From the NCBI RefSeq assembly GCF_004135975.1, contig NZ_CP026538.1:3720001-3784000 (forward strand): a DNA stretch of 64,000 bases, written 5' to 3'. Below, piece after piece: positions 15,448 through 24,540 of the stretch. The notes beneath the pieces were generated by a model. It did no database searches and was not told the origin of the DNA. It saw only the letters and a list, made by a program, of their open reading frames with translations. This DNA is from Solidesulfovibrio carbinolicus. Its GTDB lineage: Bacteria > Desulfobacterota > Desulfovibrionia > Desulfovibrionales > Desulfovibrionaceae. Numbering within the stretch: the stretch's first letter is position 1; each line of letters begins with the position of its first letter. The position numbers were made by a program, and so were the translations under genes.

Positions 15448-15984
15448 CTACTGCATCCGCACGGCCCCTTCGCCGGCAAAGAACACGGCCCCGGCCGGGG
15501 GCGGGCCGCCGGGGGAGACGGCGCTGCGGGCGGCCTTGGAACCGAAGACGGCCTTGTAGCCGAAGGATATGCCGTAGTTGCCGGGCGCGTCGCCTTCGGG
15601 GGAGAGCGTGAATTCAAAGGGCACGGCCGCGCCGTCGCCGAGGTTCATGCCGGGATAGCGCTTCTCGGCCGTGGACAGCACCGTCCCCGAGGGGTCGCGC
15701 AGATAGGCGGCCAGGGTGAGTTCTTCCAGCCGGTCGCACCAGGGCGGCAGATCGTCGGGCACGGGCATGGCCCGGCCGCGCACGACGTAACCGGCGTCGG
15801 ACGGTTTGCCGGTGAATTCGAAGCGGAAATATTGCATGGCCAGGCTCGCCGGCGCGGCGGTCACCGCCGGCCGGGAGTCGAGATGCGACACCGTGGTGCG
15901 GGCGCAGCCCATAAGGCCCGCCGCCAAAAGCAGACCACCGGCCAGCGCGACGGCGGCACGCCGTGAAAAACGCAAGGCATCCAT
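15448..15984 (-). CDS. Putative lipoprotein, unknown function
   Basis: 178 residues with a twin-arginine-like start (FSRRAAVALAGG), a hydrophobic stretch and a lipobox-like LMGC at about residue 26, so it is probably a lipid-anchored envelope protein. The remainder looks beta-rich (YFRFEFTGKPSDAG, VPFEFTLSPEG, ISFGYKAVFG) with no recognised domain. ATG 15984 has an AAGGGGG motif six bases upstream; a longer frame begins inside the dispersed repeat and is not favoured. Confidence 0.6.
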   Translation of the reverse strand: MDALRFSRRAAVALAGGLLLAAGLMGCARTTVSHLDSRPAVTAAPASLAMQYFRFEFTGKPSDAGYVVRGRAMPVPDDLPPWCDRLEELTLAAYLRDPSGTVLSTAEKRYPGMNLGDGAAVPFEFTLSPEGDAPGNYGISFGYKAVFGSKAARSAVSPGGPPPAGAVFFAGEGAVRMQ

Positions 15985-16044
15985 GCCATCCCCCTTTTCC
16001 TGTTCCCGGCGGCAACCGCCGGCCCCCTTATCCCTTTCCCCTGT

Positions 16045-16090
16045 CGGGGGGTCCGGGGGCCTCAGGCCCCCGGCCGCCGGAGGCATCTTC
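16045..16090 (-). repeat. Dispersed 3'-end palindromic repeat, copy 3
   Basis: Located 20 bases after the stop of the YkgJ-type gene and oriented with it: GCCTCCGGCGG, hairpin GGGGGCCTGAGGCCCCC, then a C run and GGGGAAAGGG. Confidence 0.85.
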
Positions 16091-16110
16091 CGCTTTGTCT
16101 TCCTCTTCCG

Positions 16111-16719
16111 CTACTCCTCACGCCCGCCGGGGCCGCCGGCCACGATCATCTCGGCCAGGGTCAGATCGACCTTGGGCGGCCGGCCGGGCTTGCTGCCCCA
16201 CAGTTCCATTTCGAGGGCGGCCAGGCGGCGCAGAAGCGGCGTCCGGTCCATGGCCTTGGCCTCCTTGCCGGCGGCGGTCAGGCGCTGGCAGGGGCCGCAG
16301 CCGGGAAATTCGCGAATGTTCATGCCGGCCAGCAGCACGTTGGGCACGCCGTGGAGCCGGCAGATCATGAGCCGGTGTCCGTAGAGGCCGCACAGGCCGT
16401 CGTCGTTGACCGGGCACATGACTTGCGGCGTCTCGCCGCGCGAGAGCGCCTGCCTGGCCTGGGCGAGGTAGTCCCGGGCGCGGTCTTCGTAGGTCTGGCG
16501 GCGCTCGGGCGGCAGCTTGGCCAGGCCCTCGCGCAGGTAGAGCCATTCCACATTGGTGTGGTGCTGGAAAAAGCTTGTGCAGCAGTTTTCGGCGCAGCCG
16601 GCGCAGGACAGGCCGGCGGCGGCGGCGGCGGCCGTGTAGGCCGCGTCCATGTCGGCGTAGAGCGCCGTCAGTTTTTTGAGGACCGCCCGGGTGCGGGAGG
16701 CCGGAAACGATACGGTCAC
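16111..16719 (-). CDS. YkgJ-type cysteine-cluster (Fe/Zn-binding) protein
   Basis: A 202-residue protein of the YkgJ family, small proteins thought to bind zinc or an Fe-S cluster through a CxxCxxxxC motif. Here the motif is CAGCAENCCTSFF near residues 39-51; further conserved cysteines are in VMCPVNDDGLCGLYGHRLMICRLHG and EFPGCGPC. Cellular role is unknown. The GTG start overlaps the stop of the upstream kinase-like gene (GTGA), so the two are translationally coupled. Confidence 0.8.
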   Translation of the reverse strand: MTVSFPASRTRAVLKKLTALYADMDAAYTAAAAAAGLSCAGCAENCCTSFFQHHTNVEWLYLREGLAKLPPERRQTYEDRARDYLAQARQALSRGETPQVMCPVNDDGLCGLYGHRLMICRLHGVPNVLLAGMNIREFPGCGPCQRLTAAGKEAKAMDRTPLLRRLAALEMELWGSKPGRPPKVDLTLAEMIVAGGPGGREE

Positions 16720-17246
16720 GACCGGATTCCTTGCAGGATGGTTTCGACGCAGGCCTCGGGCGTCGTGCCGCAGCTGGCCACGGTGAGGTCGGCGGCGGCG
16801 GCGTACAGGGGTTGGCGCTCGGCGTAGACGTCGGCCAGGGTCAGGCCGCCGGGCATGACAAAGGCGCGTTCCCCGGGATCGCCCACCCGGGCCAGGAAGG
16901 TGGGCAGATCAATGGACAGGTAGACCACCGGCCCCATGGATTTGAGGCGGGCCATGGCCCGGGCTCCGTAGACCACGGAACCGCCCGTGGCCACCACGCA
17001 ACGCTTGACGCCAAGGCCGGCCACCACGTCCTCTTCAAGGGCGAGAAAGCTGTCTAGCCCCTGGCGGGCCAGGATGTCGGGCAGGGGCGCGCGGCACTGG
17101 GCCTCGATGAGGCGGTCGGTGTCCAGGCAGGCCCAGCCCAGGCGTCGGGCCAAAAGCCCGGCCAGGGTGGTCTTGCCGGCTCCGGCCATGCCAATGAGAC
17201 TCACGCACCGTTCATCGGATACCCGGCCAAGAAGCGTCGGTTCCAT
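16716..17246 (-). CDS. Shikimate kinase-like small-molecule kinase
   Basis: A 176-residue P-loop kinase: Walker A GMAGAGKTT near residue 19, the CLDTDRLIE segment (the aspartate pair that binds shikimate and magnesium), and VVATGGSVVY, where true shikimate kinases have GGG. The lid region LARVGDPGERAFVMPGG is short. The GGG-to-GGS change next to the substrate site leaves open another alcohol substrate such as homoserine. It is coupled to the YkgJ-type gene and is not in an aromatic-amino-acid operon. If it is the genome's only AroK, shikimate is likely; a second copy elsewhere would favour another substrate. Confidence 0.7.
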   Translation of the reverse strand: MEPTLLGRVSDERCVSLIGMAGAGKTTLAGLLARRLGWACLDTDRLIEAQCRAPLPDILARQGLDSFLALEEDVVAGLGVKRCVVATGGSVVYGARAMARLKSMGPVVYLSIDLPTFLARVGDPGERAFVMPGGLTLADVYAERQPLYAAAADLTVASCGTTPEACVETILQGIRS

Positions 17247-17391
17247 GCTGCCTGTCCCGCCTTCGCGTTGATCATCAAGCTTAGCCTATTTGGCGCGGAA
17301 TTCAAACTGCAAGCGCGGCGTTGTCAGCGGGCCGCCGTTTGGCTACAAGGAGGCCTGGACGGCGCACGCCGCCGTCGCCATAAGGAACCCC

Positions 17392-18006
17392 ATGTCGGAA
17401 AACGCCCTTCGTCTCATCGCCTCCTATGTCGAGGAGGCCGCTGCCGCGCGCGCCCGGTTTTTCGCCGACCACGCCGAGCTGGTGGACGCCGCCGCCCGCA
17501 CCATGGCCGTGGCCCTGGCCCGGGGCGGCAAGATCCTTTTTTGCGGCAACGGCGGTTCGGCCGCCGATGCCCAGCACCTGGCCGCCGAGTTCGTCAACCG
17601 GTTCGAGCTGGAGCGCCCGCCCCTGCCGGCCCTGGCCCTGACCACCGACTCCTCGGCCCTGACCGCCATCGGCAACGACTACGGCTTCGACCGGGTCTTC
17701 GCCAAGCAGGTCCAGGCCCTGGCCGGGCCGGGCGACGTGGTGGTGGGCATCTCCACCTCGGGCAACAGCCCCAACGTCCTGGCCGCCCTGCGCGCCGCCC
17801 GGGACAAGGGCTGCGTCACCGTGGGGCTGGCCGGGCGCAACGGGGCCATCGTGCCGCTTTGCGACTACGCCCTGCTCGTGCCCAGCGACCGCACAGCCCA
17901 TATCCAGGAAGTCCACGCCACCATCGGCCACCTTTTGTGCAAGCTCGTGGACCACTACCTCTTCGAGGCGGTCATGGAGCTTGGCCCCTATCTTGAGGAG
18001 CACTAA
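17392..18006 (+). CDS. gmhA: Sedoheptulose-7-phosphate isomerase
   Basis: A 204-residue SIS-domain isomerase that makes D-glycero-manno-heptose 7-phosphate, the first step of heptose synthesis for lipopolysaccharide. Diagnostic blocks are [17 protein letters not shown] near residue 50, [15 protein letters not shown] near 85, [11 protein letters not shown] near 118 and the histidine in [10 protein letters not shown] near 178. Length is that of the family. AAGGA stands seven bases before ATG 17392. It opens a same-strand run with the FmdB, hemC and membrane protein genes. Confidence 0.92.
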   Translation: MSENALRLIASYVEEAAAARARFFADHAELVDAAARTMAVALARGGKILFCGNGGSAADAQHLAAEFVNRFELERPPLPALALTTDSSALTAIGNDYGFDRVFAKQVQALAGPGDVVVGISTSGNSPNVLAALRAARDKGCVTVGLAGRNGAIVPLCDYALLVPSDRTAHIQEVHATIGHLLCKLVDHYLFEAVMELGPYLEEH

Positions 18007-18117
18007 GCCGGCCGGCGCGAACCATTCCCTTGCCGACAGGCCGAAAGGGCTTATCTGACAAGGCATTCGACCAGACCTCCCGGTGAAAACGCCGGCATTG
18101 TTTCAAGGAGCATCGCC

Positions 18118-18354
18118 ATGCCGCTTTACGAATACTGCTGCAACAAATGCGGCGCCGAGTTCGAGGAAATGGCTTCCAGCTCGGCCACCACCACCCCGCC
18201 CTGCCCCCAGTGCGCCTCGGGCGACACCAAAAAACTCATGTCCGCCTGCCGCGCCCGCACAAAGCCCGGCCAGACCGGCGCGCGCACGGCCTCCGCCGGC
18301 GGCGGGGGCGGCTGCTCGGGCTGCGCCGGCGGCAATTGCGCCACCTGCCACTAG
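18118..18354 (+). CDS. FmdB-family zinc ribbon protein
   Basis: A 78-residue protein beginning [12 protein letters not shown], the standard start of FmdB-type zinc ribbons; two knuckles, CNKCG and CPQCASG, should bind one zinc. A glycine- and cysteine-rich tail ([14 protein letters not shown]) follows. The family is associated with regulation in methylotrophs but is widespread and mostly uncharacterised. AAGGAG precedes the ATG. It lies in a same-strand run between gmhA and hemC. Confidence 0.85.
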   Translation: MPLYEYCCNKCGAEFEEMASSSATTTPPCPQCASGDTKKLMSACRARTKPGQTGARTASAGGGGGCSGCAGGNCATCH

Positions 18355-18449
18355 CGCAACGCCTCAAAACGCCTTCCATGACTGGCCCGGCCGGCGCGGC
18401 AACCATGCGCCGGCCCTGCCCGCAAACGCCTTCCAACCACCGGAACCCC

Positions 18450-19385
18450 ATGCGCGAAAAACTCGTCATCGCCACCCGAGGCAGCAAACTGGCCCTGTGG
18501 CAGGCCAACCACGTGGCCGACCGGCTGCGCCAGGCCCATCCGGGCCTTGTCGTGGACCTGCTCCCCATCAAGACCAAGGGCGACATCATCCTGGACGTGC
18601 CGTTGGCCAAGGTGGGCGGCAAGGGATTGTTCGTCAAGGAAATCGAGGAAGCCCTCCTTGACGGCCGGGCCGATCTGGCCGTGCATTCCATGAAGGACGT
18701 GCCGGCCGAGCAGCCGGCCGGCCTGGTGGTCGGCATTGTGCCCGAGCGCGAGGACCCGTGCGACCGGCTGCTGTCCGTGGCCTACGACTCCCTGGCCGCC
18801 CTGCCGGGGGGAGCCCGGGTGGGCACGAGCAGCCTGCGCCGCAAGGCCCAGCTGCTTGCCCTGCGCGGCGACCTCGACATCGTGGACCTGCGCGGCAACC
18901 TGGACACCCGGGTCAGAAAGCTCCTGGACGGCCAGTTCGACGCCATCATCGTGGCCGCCGCCGGCTTAAACCGCCTGGAGCTGTCCGCGCCAAAGGCCGT
19001 GCGCCTGGGGCCGCCGGAGTTCCTGCCGGCCGCCGCCCAGGGGGCCCTTGGCATCGAATACCGCCTGGATGACCCGGAAACCGCCGCCATGCTGGCCTTT
19101 TTCGATCATCCCGAAAGCCATGACGCCGTGGCCGCCGAACGCGGCTTCTTAGGACACCTCGAAGGCGGCTGCCAGGTGCCCATCGCCGCCCACGCCGTCA
19201 TCGACGGGGACATGATCCATCTGGAAGGCTTGGTGGCCGACCCGGAAACCGGCCAGACCTTCCGCGACGCCGCCTCCGGCCCGCGCAGCCAGGCAACCGC
19301 CCTGGGCGTGGCCGTGGCCGAGGCCGTCCTGGCCCGGGGCGCCAAGGCCGTGCTTGACGCCGTCTACAAGGCCGGCGCATCCTGA
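18450..19385 (+). CDS. hemC: Hydroxymethylbilane synthase (porphobilinogen deaminase)
   Basis: 311 residues, the normal length. The enzyme joins four porphobilinogens into hydroxymethylbilane in the pathway to haem, sirohaem and cobalamin, all in demand in sulfate reducers. Visible signatures are [12 protein letters not shown] at the N-terminus, [26 protein letters not shown] and [13 protein letters not shown], whose cysteine carries the dipyrromethane cofactor. The active-site aspartate lies in HSMKDVP. Start ATG 18450 matches the family N-terminus. Confidence 0.95.
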   Translation: MREKLVIATRGSKLALWQANHVADRLRQAHPGLVVDLLPIKTKGDIILDVPLAKVGGKGLFVKEIEEALLDGRADLAVHSMKDVPAEQPAGLVVGIVPEREDPCDRLLSVAYDSLAALPGGARVGTSSLRRKAQLLALRGDLDIVDLRGNLDTRVRKLLDGQFDAIIVAAAGLNRLELSAPKAVRLGPPEFLPAAAQGALGIEYRLDDPETAAMLAFFDHPESHDAVAAERGFLGHLEGGCQVPIAAHAVIDGDMIHLEGLVADPETGQTFRDAASGPRSQATALGVAVAEAVLARGAKAVLDAVYKAGAS

Positions 19386-19388
19386 GGC

Positions 19389-20696
19389 ATGGGTAAAACC
19401 GTCGTCAAGAATCTGATCCTGGGGCTCATGGCCGCCGCCATCCTGGCGGCCATGAGCGCCATGGCGTTTGAGAGCCGCTTCAACGTCCATCCCGACGAGG
19501 CCGATCACGTCAGCGCCGGCCGGTTTTTCATCACCTACTGGGATCTGCCGGCCATGGACGATCCCCGGCTGGCCAACACATTCAGCAACTACGGCGTAAG
19601 CTACCTGCAACAGCTCGACGTGGTCTATTTCTTCGCCGGCAAGTTCGCCGCCGTGGTCCTGCCGCTGCTGGGCCAGGACTATCTGGCCCTGCGCTTTTTC
19701 AACGTCTTTCTCTTTGCGGTCCTCATGGTGCTGTTCCTGCGCCTGCCCGACGACCGCAAGATCGCCTTCCTGCCGCTTTTTATCACGCCGCAAATTTGGT
19801 ACGTCTTCTCGTATTTCAACGGCGACGCCCTGCCCCTGTTCCTGTCGTTTTGCCTGGTCTACGTGGCGGCCCGGGCCGACGCGCCGGCCTTGCCCGGACC
19901 GGGCGGCCCGGACCGGCTCCAGGCGCGACGGCTCGTGGCCATTGGCCTGCTCCTGGGGCTTCTCTGCATATCCAAGCAGAACTACTACGTGTTCGCCGGA
20001 TTCGTGCTGGCCTTTTTCGGGGTCTGCGGCCGGGCAGCCGGCGACATGAAAACGGCGGCCCAAAAAGCCGTTCTGGTCTTTGCCGTGGCGGCGCTGCTTT
20101 TCGGGGCGCGCTGGAGCTACAACGTCTACGTCAACCGCACGGTGCGGCCGGAAGTGCCGACGCTTAACGCCGAGAAATACGCGGAAAAGGACTACAAACC
20201 GTCGTCCCAGGAAGCGGGAACGCAGTTCTGGGGACTCAAGATGCGCGACCAGGGTCTGACCTATCCTCAGCTCTTCACCATCTGGGACTGGCATATCTGG
20301 TCGTTTCGCACCTCGTTTGGCGTCTACGACTATATGAAGATCTACGCGCCGCTGCTTTTTTACCGCTACATCGGCTACCTGTTCTGGACCCTGGCCGGGG
20401 CCTTGGCCGTGGCCGTGGTCCTGCACGGCGGCCGGGGCGGGGCCAGCGCCCTGCTCGTCTTTCTCGTCTTTGGCGGGCTCACCATCTTCCAGTCCACCTG
20501 GCATTCCTGGAACAATGATTTCCAGGCCCAGGGCCGCTACCTCTTCCCCATCGGGGCCATGGCCGGGCTGGTCCTGGCCCGGTTCGCCCCGGCGGCCAAC
20601 CGCACCCTGCCCGTCACCGGTATCCTGGCCGGGGCCATGTACGCCCTGTCGCTGTATTCCTTCGTCTGGGTGGGATTGGCGCGCATACCGCGCTGA
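19389..20696 (+). CDS. Polytopic membrane protein, DUF2142 / GT-C glycosyltransferase-like
   Basis: A 435-residue protein with about ten hydrophobic helices. FNVHPDEADHVSAGRFF in the first external loop resembles the acidic catalytic loop of GT-C enzymes, and QGRYLFPIGA near residue 382 is the most typical DUF2142 segment. It probably transfers a sugar from a lipid-phosphate donor at the periplasmic face, by family analogy only. It starts three bases after the hemC stop with GAGG overlapping the gap, so it is in the same transcript. Confidence 0.65.
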   Translation: MGKTVVKNLILGLMAAAILAAMSAMAFESRFNVHPDEADHVSAGRFFITYWDLPAMDDPRLANTFSNYGVSYLQQLDVVYFFAGKFAAVVLPLLGQDYLALRFFNVFLFAVLMVLFLRLPDDRKIAFLPLFITPQIWYVFSYFNGDALPLFLSFCLVYVAARADAPALPGPGGPDRLQARRLVAIGLLLGLLCISKQNYYVFAGFVLAFFGVCGRAAGDMKTAAQKAVLVFAVAALLFGARWSYNVYVNRTVRPEVPTLNAEKYAEKDYKPSSQEAGTQFWGLKMRDQGLTYPQLFTIWDWHIWSFRTSFGVYDYMKIYAPLLFYRYIGYLFWTLAGALAVAVVLHGGRGGASALLVFLVFGGLTIFQSTWHSWNNDFQAQGRYLFPIGAMAGLVLARFAPAANRTLPVTGILAGAMYALSLYSFVWVGLARIPR

Positions 20697-20705
20697 TCCC
20701 GGCCG

Positions 20706-22259
20706 TCAATCCTCCAGGGTCGTGTCCTCGCGCAGCACGTAGCGGTTTTTGCCCAGGCGCTTGGCCTCGTACATGGCCTGATCAGCCAGGGCCAAGGCCC
20801 GGGACAGGCTCGGCGTGCAGGCCAGACACACCGACACGCCGATACTGCAGCCGATGCCGAAGCCGATGGCGCCTATGCCCGCCACGACGCGCTCGGCAAT
20901 GGCAGCGGCCGCGTTTTGCACCTGTCCGACGGGCGCGGCCAGACAGACGGCGAACTCATCGCCGCCAAGCCGCCCCACCACGTCCTTGTCGCGCACGGTT
21001 TCGCGCAGCACCTCGGCCGTGCGGCGCAACACCCAATCGCCCCGGTCGTGGCCATGCTGGTCGTTGATGTGCTTGAACCCGTCAAGGTCAATGAACATGA
21101 CAGCCAAGCCGACATCAGTGTTCTCGCGGCTTTGGCGCTCCAGCTCCCTGGCCATTTCCCAGAAAAGCGCCCGTCCCGGCAGTTCGGTCAGGGAGTCGAT
21201 CTTGGCCTGTTCCTCGCGGTCCCGGGCCGCCAGCAGACAGGCCCGCACCTCGCCCACTTCCCGAATGATGATGCCGGGATCAATCTGGCAAGGCCTTTGC
21301 TCGCCCCCCCGGGCGGAAGCGGGTTCCAGCAACGTGCCCATCTCCCGCCCCAACCGTTTGGCCAGATAGTACGAGGCCACAAGGCCAATGCCGAGGCAGA
21401 CGGCGGCGGCGGCCACAAAACGCAGCAGCAAGGCGCGAAGGGGCCGGGCAAAGGTGGACTCCGGCACGCTCACCGCCGCCCGCCAGCCCCAGGTTCCGAC
21501 ACCGGCCACCGCCGTTTCCACCAGTTCCTCATCCCCGATGCCGTTGGCGCGCGGAAAAAAAACGCCTCGCCCCCCTTCGCCGCCATCGGTCATGGCCAGG
21601 AGCCGGCCGGCAGCATCCGCCCGGGCCGCCGCCACCAGCTTGTCCTGGTCCAGATAGGCGACCATCCAGCCCGGAGAAAAATGCTTGCGGACCAGCAAGC
21701 CCTCCACGTCGGCCACGGCAATGACGGCGCGCAGGCAGTAGCGCTGGAACATTTCCCCGCTCATGGGCACATCCAAGGCGACCACACGCTGTCTGGAAAC
21801 CGGCCCGTTATAGGCCGGCGAGACGCTGGGCTCGCCGGTGGCCAACACGCGGGCGATCTGGTCCTTTTCGCTGGTTTCGCCCAGGAGATCACCGTAGGGC
21901 TTCATGGTATGAAACAGGATGCGCCCCTGCCGGTCCACCAGGGCCACGGCAAACTGGTCCGAGGCCTGATGGGCGATGCGGCGGGCATGGCGGTAGAGTT
22001 CGTCGATGTCGCCGCGCATGGCCGCGTCGCTGGCGGCCAGGGTGCGCAGCATGGCTTCCCGGGCAGCGAAATAGCCGTCGAGGTCATGGGCCAGGATGGT
22101 GGCGGCCCGGCGCAACTGGCCGGCTTCGACGACATACTGGCCGCGCGCGATGTAGCTTAAAGAAGTGATGGAAAAAGCGATCATGGGCAGGGCGGAAAAC
22201 ACCGACAAGATCATGAGCCAGGTGCGAAACCCGATCAGAAGGCGGGGATGCGTTGCCAT
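20706..22259 (-). CDS. Membrane-bound diguanylate cyclase with periplasmic sensor
   Basis: 517 residues. A first membrane helix (about 12-35), a periplasmic sensor region of Cache type (about 40-270) and a second helix (about 277-300) lead to a GGDEF domain. The active site is an intact GGDEF at 432-436, and RDKD at 423-426 five residues before it is the product-inhibition I-site. It should make cyclic di-GMP from GTP and be feedback-inhibited. The LDGFKHINDQHGHDRGD segment is canonical. It stands alone, convergent to the DUF2142-like gene. Confidence 0.92.
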   Translation of the reverse strand: MATHPRLLIGFRTWLMILSVFSALPMIAFSITSLSYIARGQYVVEAGQLRRAATILAHDLDGYFAAREAMLRTLAASDAAMRGDIDELYRHARRIAHQASDQFAVALVDRQGRILFHTMKPYGDLLGETSEKDQIARVLATGEPSVSPAYNGPVSRQRVVALDVPMSGEMFQRYCLRAVIAVADVEGLLVRKHFSPGWMVAYLDQDKLVAAARADAAGRLLAMTDGGEGGRGVFFPRANGIGDEELVETAVAGVGTWGWRAAVSVPESTFARPLRALLLRFVAAAAVCLGIGLVASYYLAKRLGREMGTLLEPASARGGEQRPCQIDPGIIIREVGEVRACLLAARDREEQAKIDSLTELPGRALFWEMARELERQSRENTDVGLAVMFIDLDGFKHINDQHGHDRGDWVLRRTAEVLRETVRDKDVVGRLGGDEFAVCLAAPVGQVQNAAAAIAERVVAGIGAIGFGIGCSIGVSVCLACTPSLSRALALADQAMYEAKRLGKNRYVLREDTTLED

Positions 22260-22556
22260 TGCCTACCCCTTGTCCCGGTAACATCGACGAGCGCCGCAGC
22301 ATAACCTGTTTCGGCGCGCCGTAACAAGGGCAAAGCATCGACAGGTTGGCGCTGCCCGGACCGGTTCGCAGCACGTTCCTGACAAACCGCTTCCAGCTTT
22401 GCCGGCAACCAGCACCGATAGGCGCTTTCCGTAACGCTGCCGGCCTGTTCCAGGGACGCAGCGCAGGCCGCAAATCGGAGCGCCGAGCAGCCCAGGGACA
22501 GACAAGGCCGGTGGACAGGCGCGACGGGCCTTGCCGGAAGGCCCACGGCCGCCGGC

Positions 22557-24371
22557 CTAGCCAAACACCTTGATGTCCGCCCCAAGCACGCCCACGATGC
22601 GGTCGTCCTTGTGAATGGGCACGGAAATGGTCAGGCAGTATTCGCCCGAGGCTTCCGAGATATAGATGGGGGAAATGGCCGTACCCTGGTTCTCCAGGAC
22701 GTTGGTGAACCAGGGCCGCGACGCCCAGCTCTTGCCGATCATGGAGGCCGAGCTTGTGGACTTGAAGCCGGCTGGGGCGATGTTTTCCGTCACCTGCACG
22801 CCCTTGGCGTCGGTGGCGTAGAGCAGCTCCAAAAAGGCGTTGTCGGTAAGCGCCCGGCGCATGAGGCGCTCCATGGCCTCCCGGTCCAGGGAGGCCATGG
22901 CCGGCCCAGCGGCCAGGGCCTCCACGGCGTCCTGGGCCGCGCCTTGGCCGATGAGCCTGAACACGCCGTTTAACTTGATGAGTTCCTCGATCTCGCCGCC
23001 CAGGGCCTCGATGGTGGCGGCGGACCGGGCCATGCCGTCGGCGGTGCGCAAGGACAGGTCGCGGATGCGCCCAACGGCCGACTGGACGCGTTCCCCGGCG
23101 GCCACCTGGGCCTCGCAGGACCGGGCGATCTCCCCGACCTGGCCGGCGGCGTCGCCGGACAGGGCCACGATCTCGCCCAGGGCGGCCCGGGACTGGCCGG
23201 CCAGGCTGGTGGCGTCGTCCACGGCCGCCCCGGCCTGGTCCATGCCCCGGATGTTGTCAAAGGCCCCGGCCTGGATGGCCTGGATGACCTGCCCCACTTC
23301 CTTGGTGGCGGTCATGGTCTTTTCGGCCAGCTTTCGCACCTCGTCGGCCACCACGGCAAAGCCGCGGCCGGCCTCGCCGGCCCGGGCCGCCTCGATGGCG
23401 GCATTGAGCGCCAGCAGGTTGGTCTGGTCGGCGATGTCGGAAATAACGGTCATGACCTGGCCGATGGATTCGGCCTGGCGGCCAAGGCCGGCCATGTTGT
23501 CCTTGAGGGCGGCGGCCAGGGTCGACACCCGGCCGATGGCGGCCACGGAATCATCCACCACGGCCGCTCCGGCTGCGGCCCGGCGGCGGGCTTCCTCGGC
23601 GGCCCCGGCGGCCTGCTCGGCGGCCCGGGCCACGGCCACGGTGGCCTCCACCATCACGTCCACGTCGGCGGCGGTGTCGTCCACCCGGGTCTTTTGCTCT
23701 TCGGCCCCGGCCGAAACGTCGCGGGCGTCCTGGCGCAGCGATCCGGTCGCCTGCTTGATGGAGTCGGCCACGCCCTCCAGGGTTTCGCCGGCTCCGAGCA
23801 TGCCCTGGCGGCGGACGGCATCCTTCTTGACGGCCAGCCGGGCTTCGCGGCCGGCTTTTTCGGCGGCGGCGGCCTGGGCGTCGGCCTCGGCGGCGTGATC
23901 GCGCACCAGGGCGAGCTGGCCGGCCATGGCCGCGACCATGGCCTCCAGGCTGGCCTTGAGCCGCCCCAGGCGACCGATGAAACGGGGATCGTCGGGCAGC
24001 GGTTCGGCCCGGCCCTGGGCCACGCGGTCGGCGTAGGCGGCCAGCAGGTCCAGGGGGGTCATGAGATGCCGGCCGATAAGCGCCAGAAAGACCAGGACGA
24101 TGCCGGCGGCGCAGACGCCGCCAGCCCCAGCCGACACGGCAACAGCCTGGGCCGGCAGGGCGGCCAGCACCGCGTCCAAGGACTCCAGATCGGCCCGGGC
24201 CGCCGACGCCTCGGCGGACCCCAGGTCGCGGCGCACCTTGGCGACCTGCTCCCGGGCCGTCCCGGTCAGGTCGGCAAGCCGCCAGGACACGGCCACATTG
24301 GCCGCCAGCACCACCAGGACAAAGCCGACGACGGTCGTCAGCGTCAGCCGCAACTGTAAGGAAAGTCGCAT
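22557..24371 (-). CDS. Methyl-accepting chemotaxis protein with a C-terminal Cache-like domain
   Basis: 604 residues. Two membrane helices near residues 8-30 and 72-95 enclose only a short periplasmic loop; a HAMP-like linker follows and then the signalling domain with the conserved hairpin tip ([17 protein letters not shown] and [12 protein letters not shown]). Unusually the last ~110 residues resemble a PDC/Cache ligand-binding domain ([50 protein letters not shown]). This sensor lies after the signalling domain and so should be cytoplasmic. ATG 24371 begins the typical basic, hydrophobic N-terminus; the upstream extension lacks such features. Confidence 0.87.
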   Translation of the reverse strand: MRLSLQLRLTLTTVVGFVLVVLAANVAVSWRLADLTGTAREQVAKVRRDLGSAEASAARADLESLDAVLAALPAQAVAVSAGAGGVCAAGIVLVFLALIGRHLMTPLDLLAAYADRVAQGRAEPLPDDPRFIGRLGRLKASLEAMVAAMAGQLALVRDHAAEADAQAAAAEKAGREARLAVKKDAVRRQGMLGAGETLEGVADSIKQATGSLRQDARDVSAGAEEQKTRVDDTAADVDVMVEATVAVARAAEQAAGAAEEARRRAAAGAAVVDDSVAAIGRVSTLAAALKDNMAGLGRQAESIGQVMTVISDIADQTNLLALNAAIEAARAGEAGRGFAVVADEVRKLAEKTMTATKEVGQVIQAIQAGAFDNIRGMDQAGAAVDDATSLAGQSRAALGEIVALSGDAAGQVGEIARSCEAQVAAGERVQSAVGRIRDLSLRTADGMARSAATIEALGGEIEELIKLNGVFRLIGQGAAQDAVEALAAGPAMASLDREAMERLMRRALTDNAFLELLYATDAKGVQVTENIAPAGFKSTSSASMIGKSWASRPWFTNVLENQGTAISPIYISEASGEYCLTISVPIHKDDRIVGVLGADIKVFG

Positions 24372-24540
24372 ACGCCCCCCCACGACAAGAATGCAAGACG
24401 TGCGGCGGCCGGCCGAACCCACCCCACGTGGCCCGGCCGGCCGACACGCAAAAGCCCTCTCGCGCGTCCTTTCGTAACACAAGAGGGCTTCAAGTCAACG
24501 ACGGCTAAAAAGCGCCGTTTTTGACAAAAACATGACTTCT

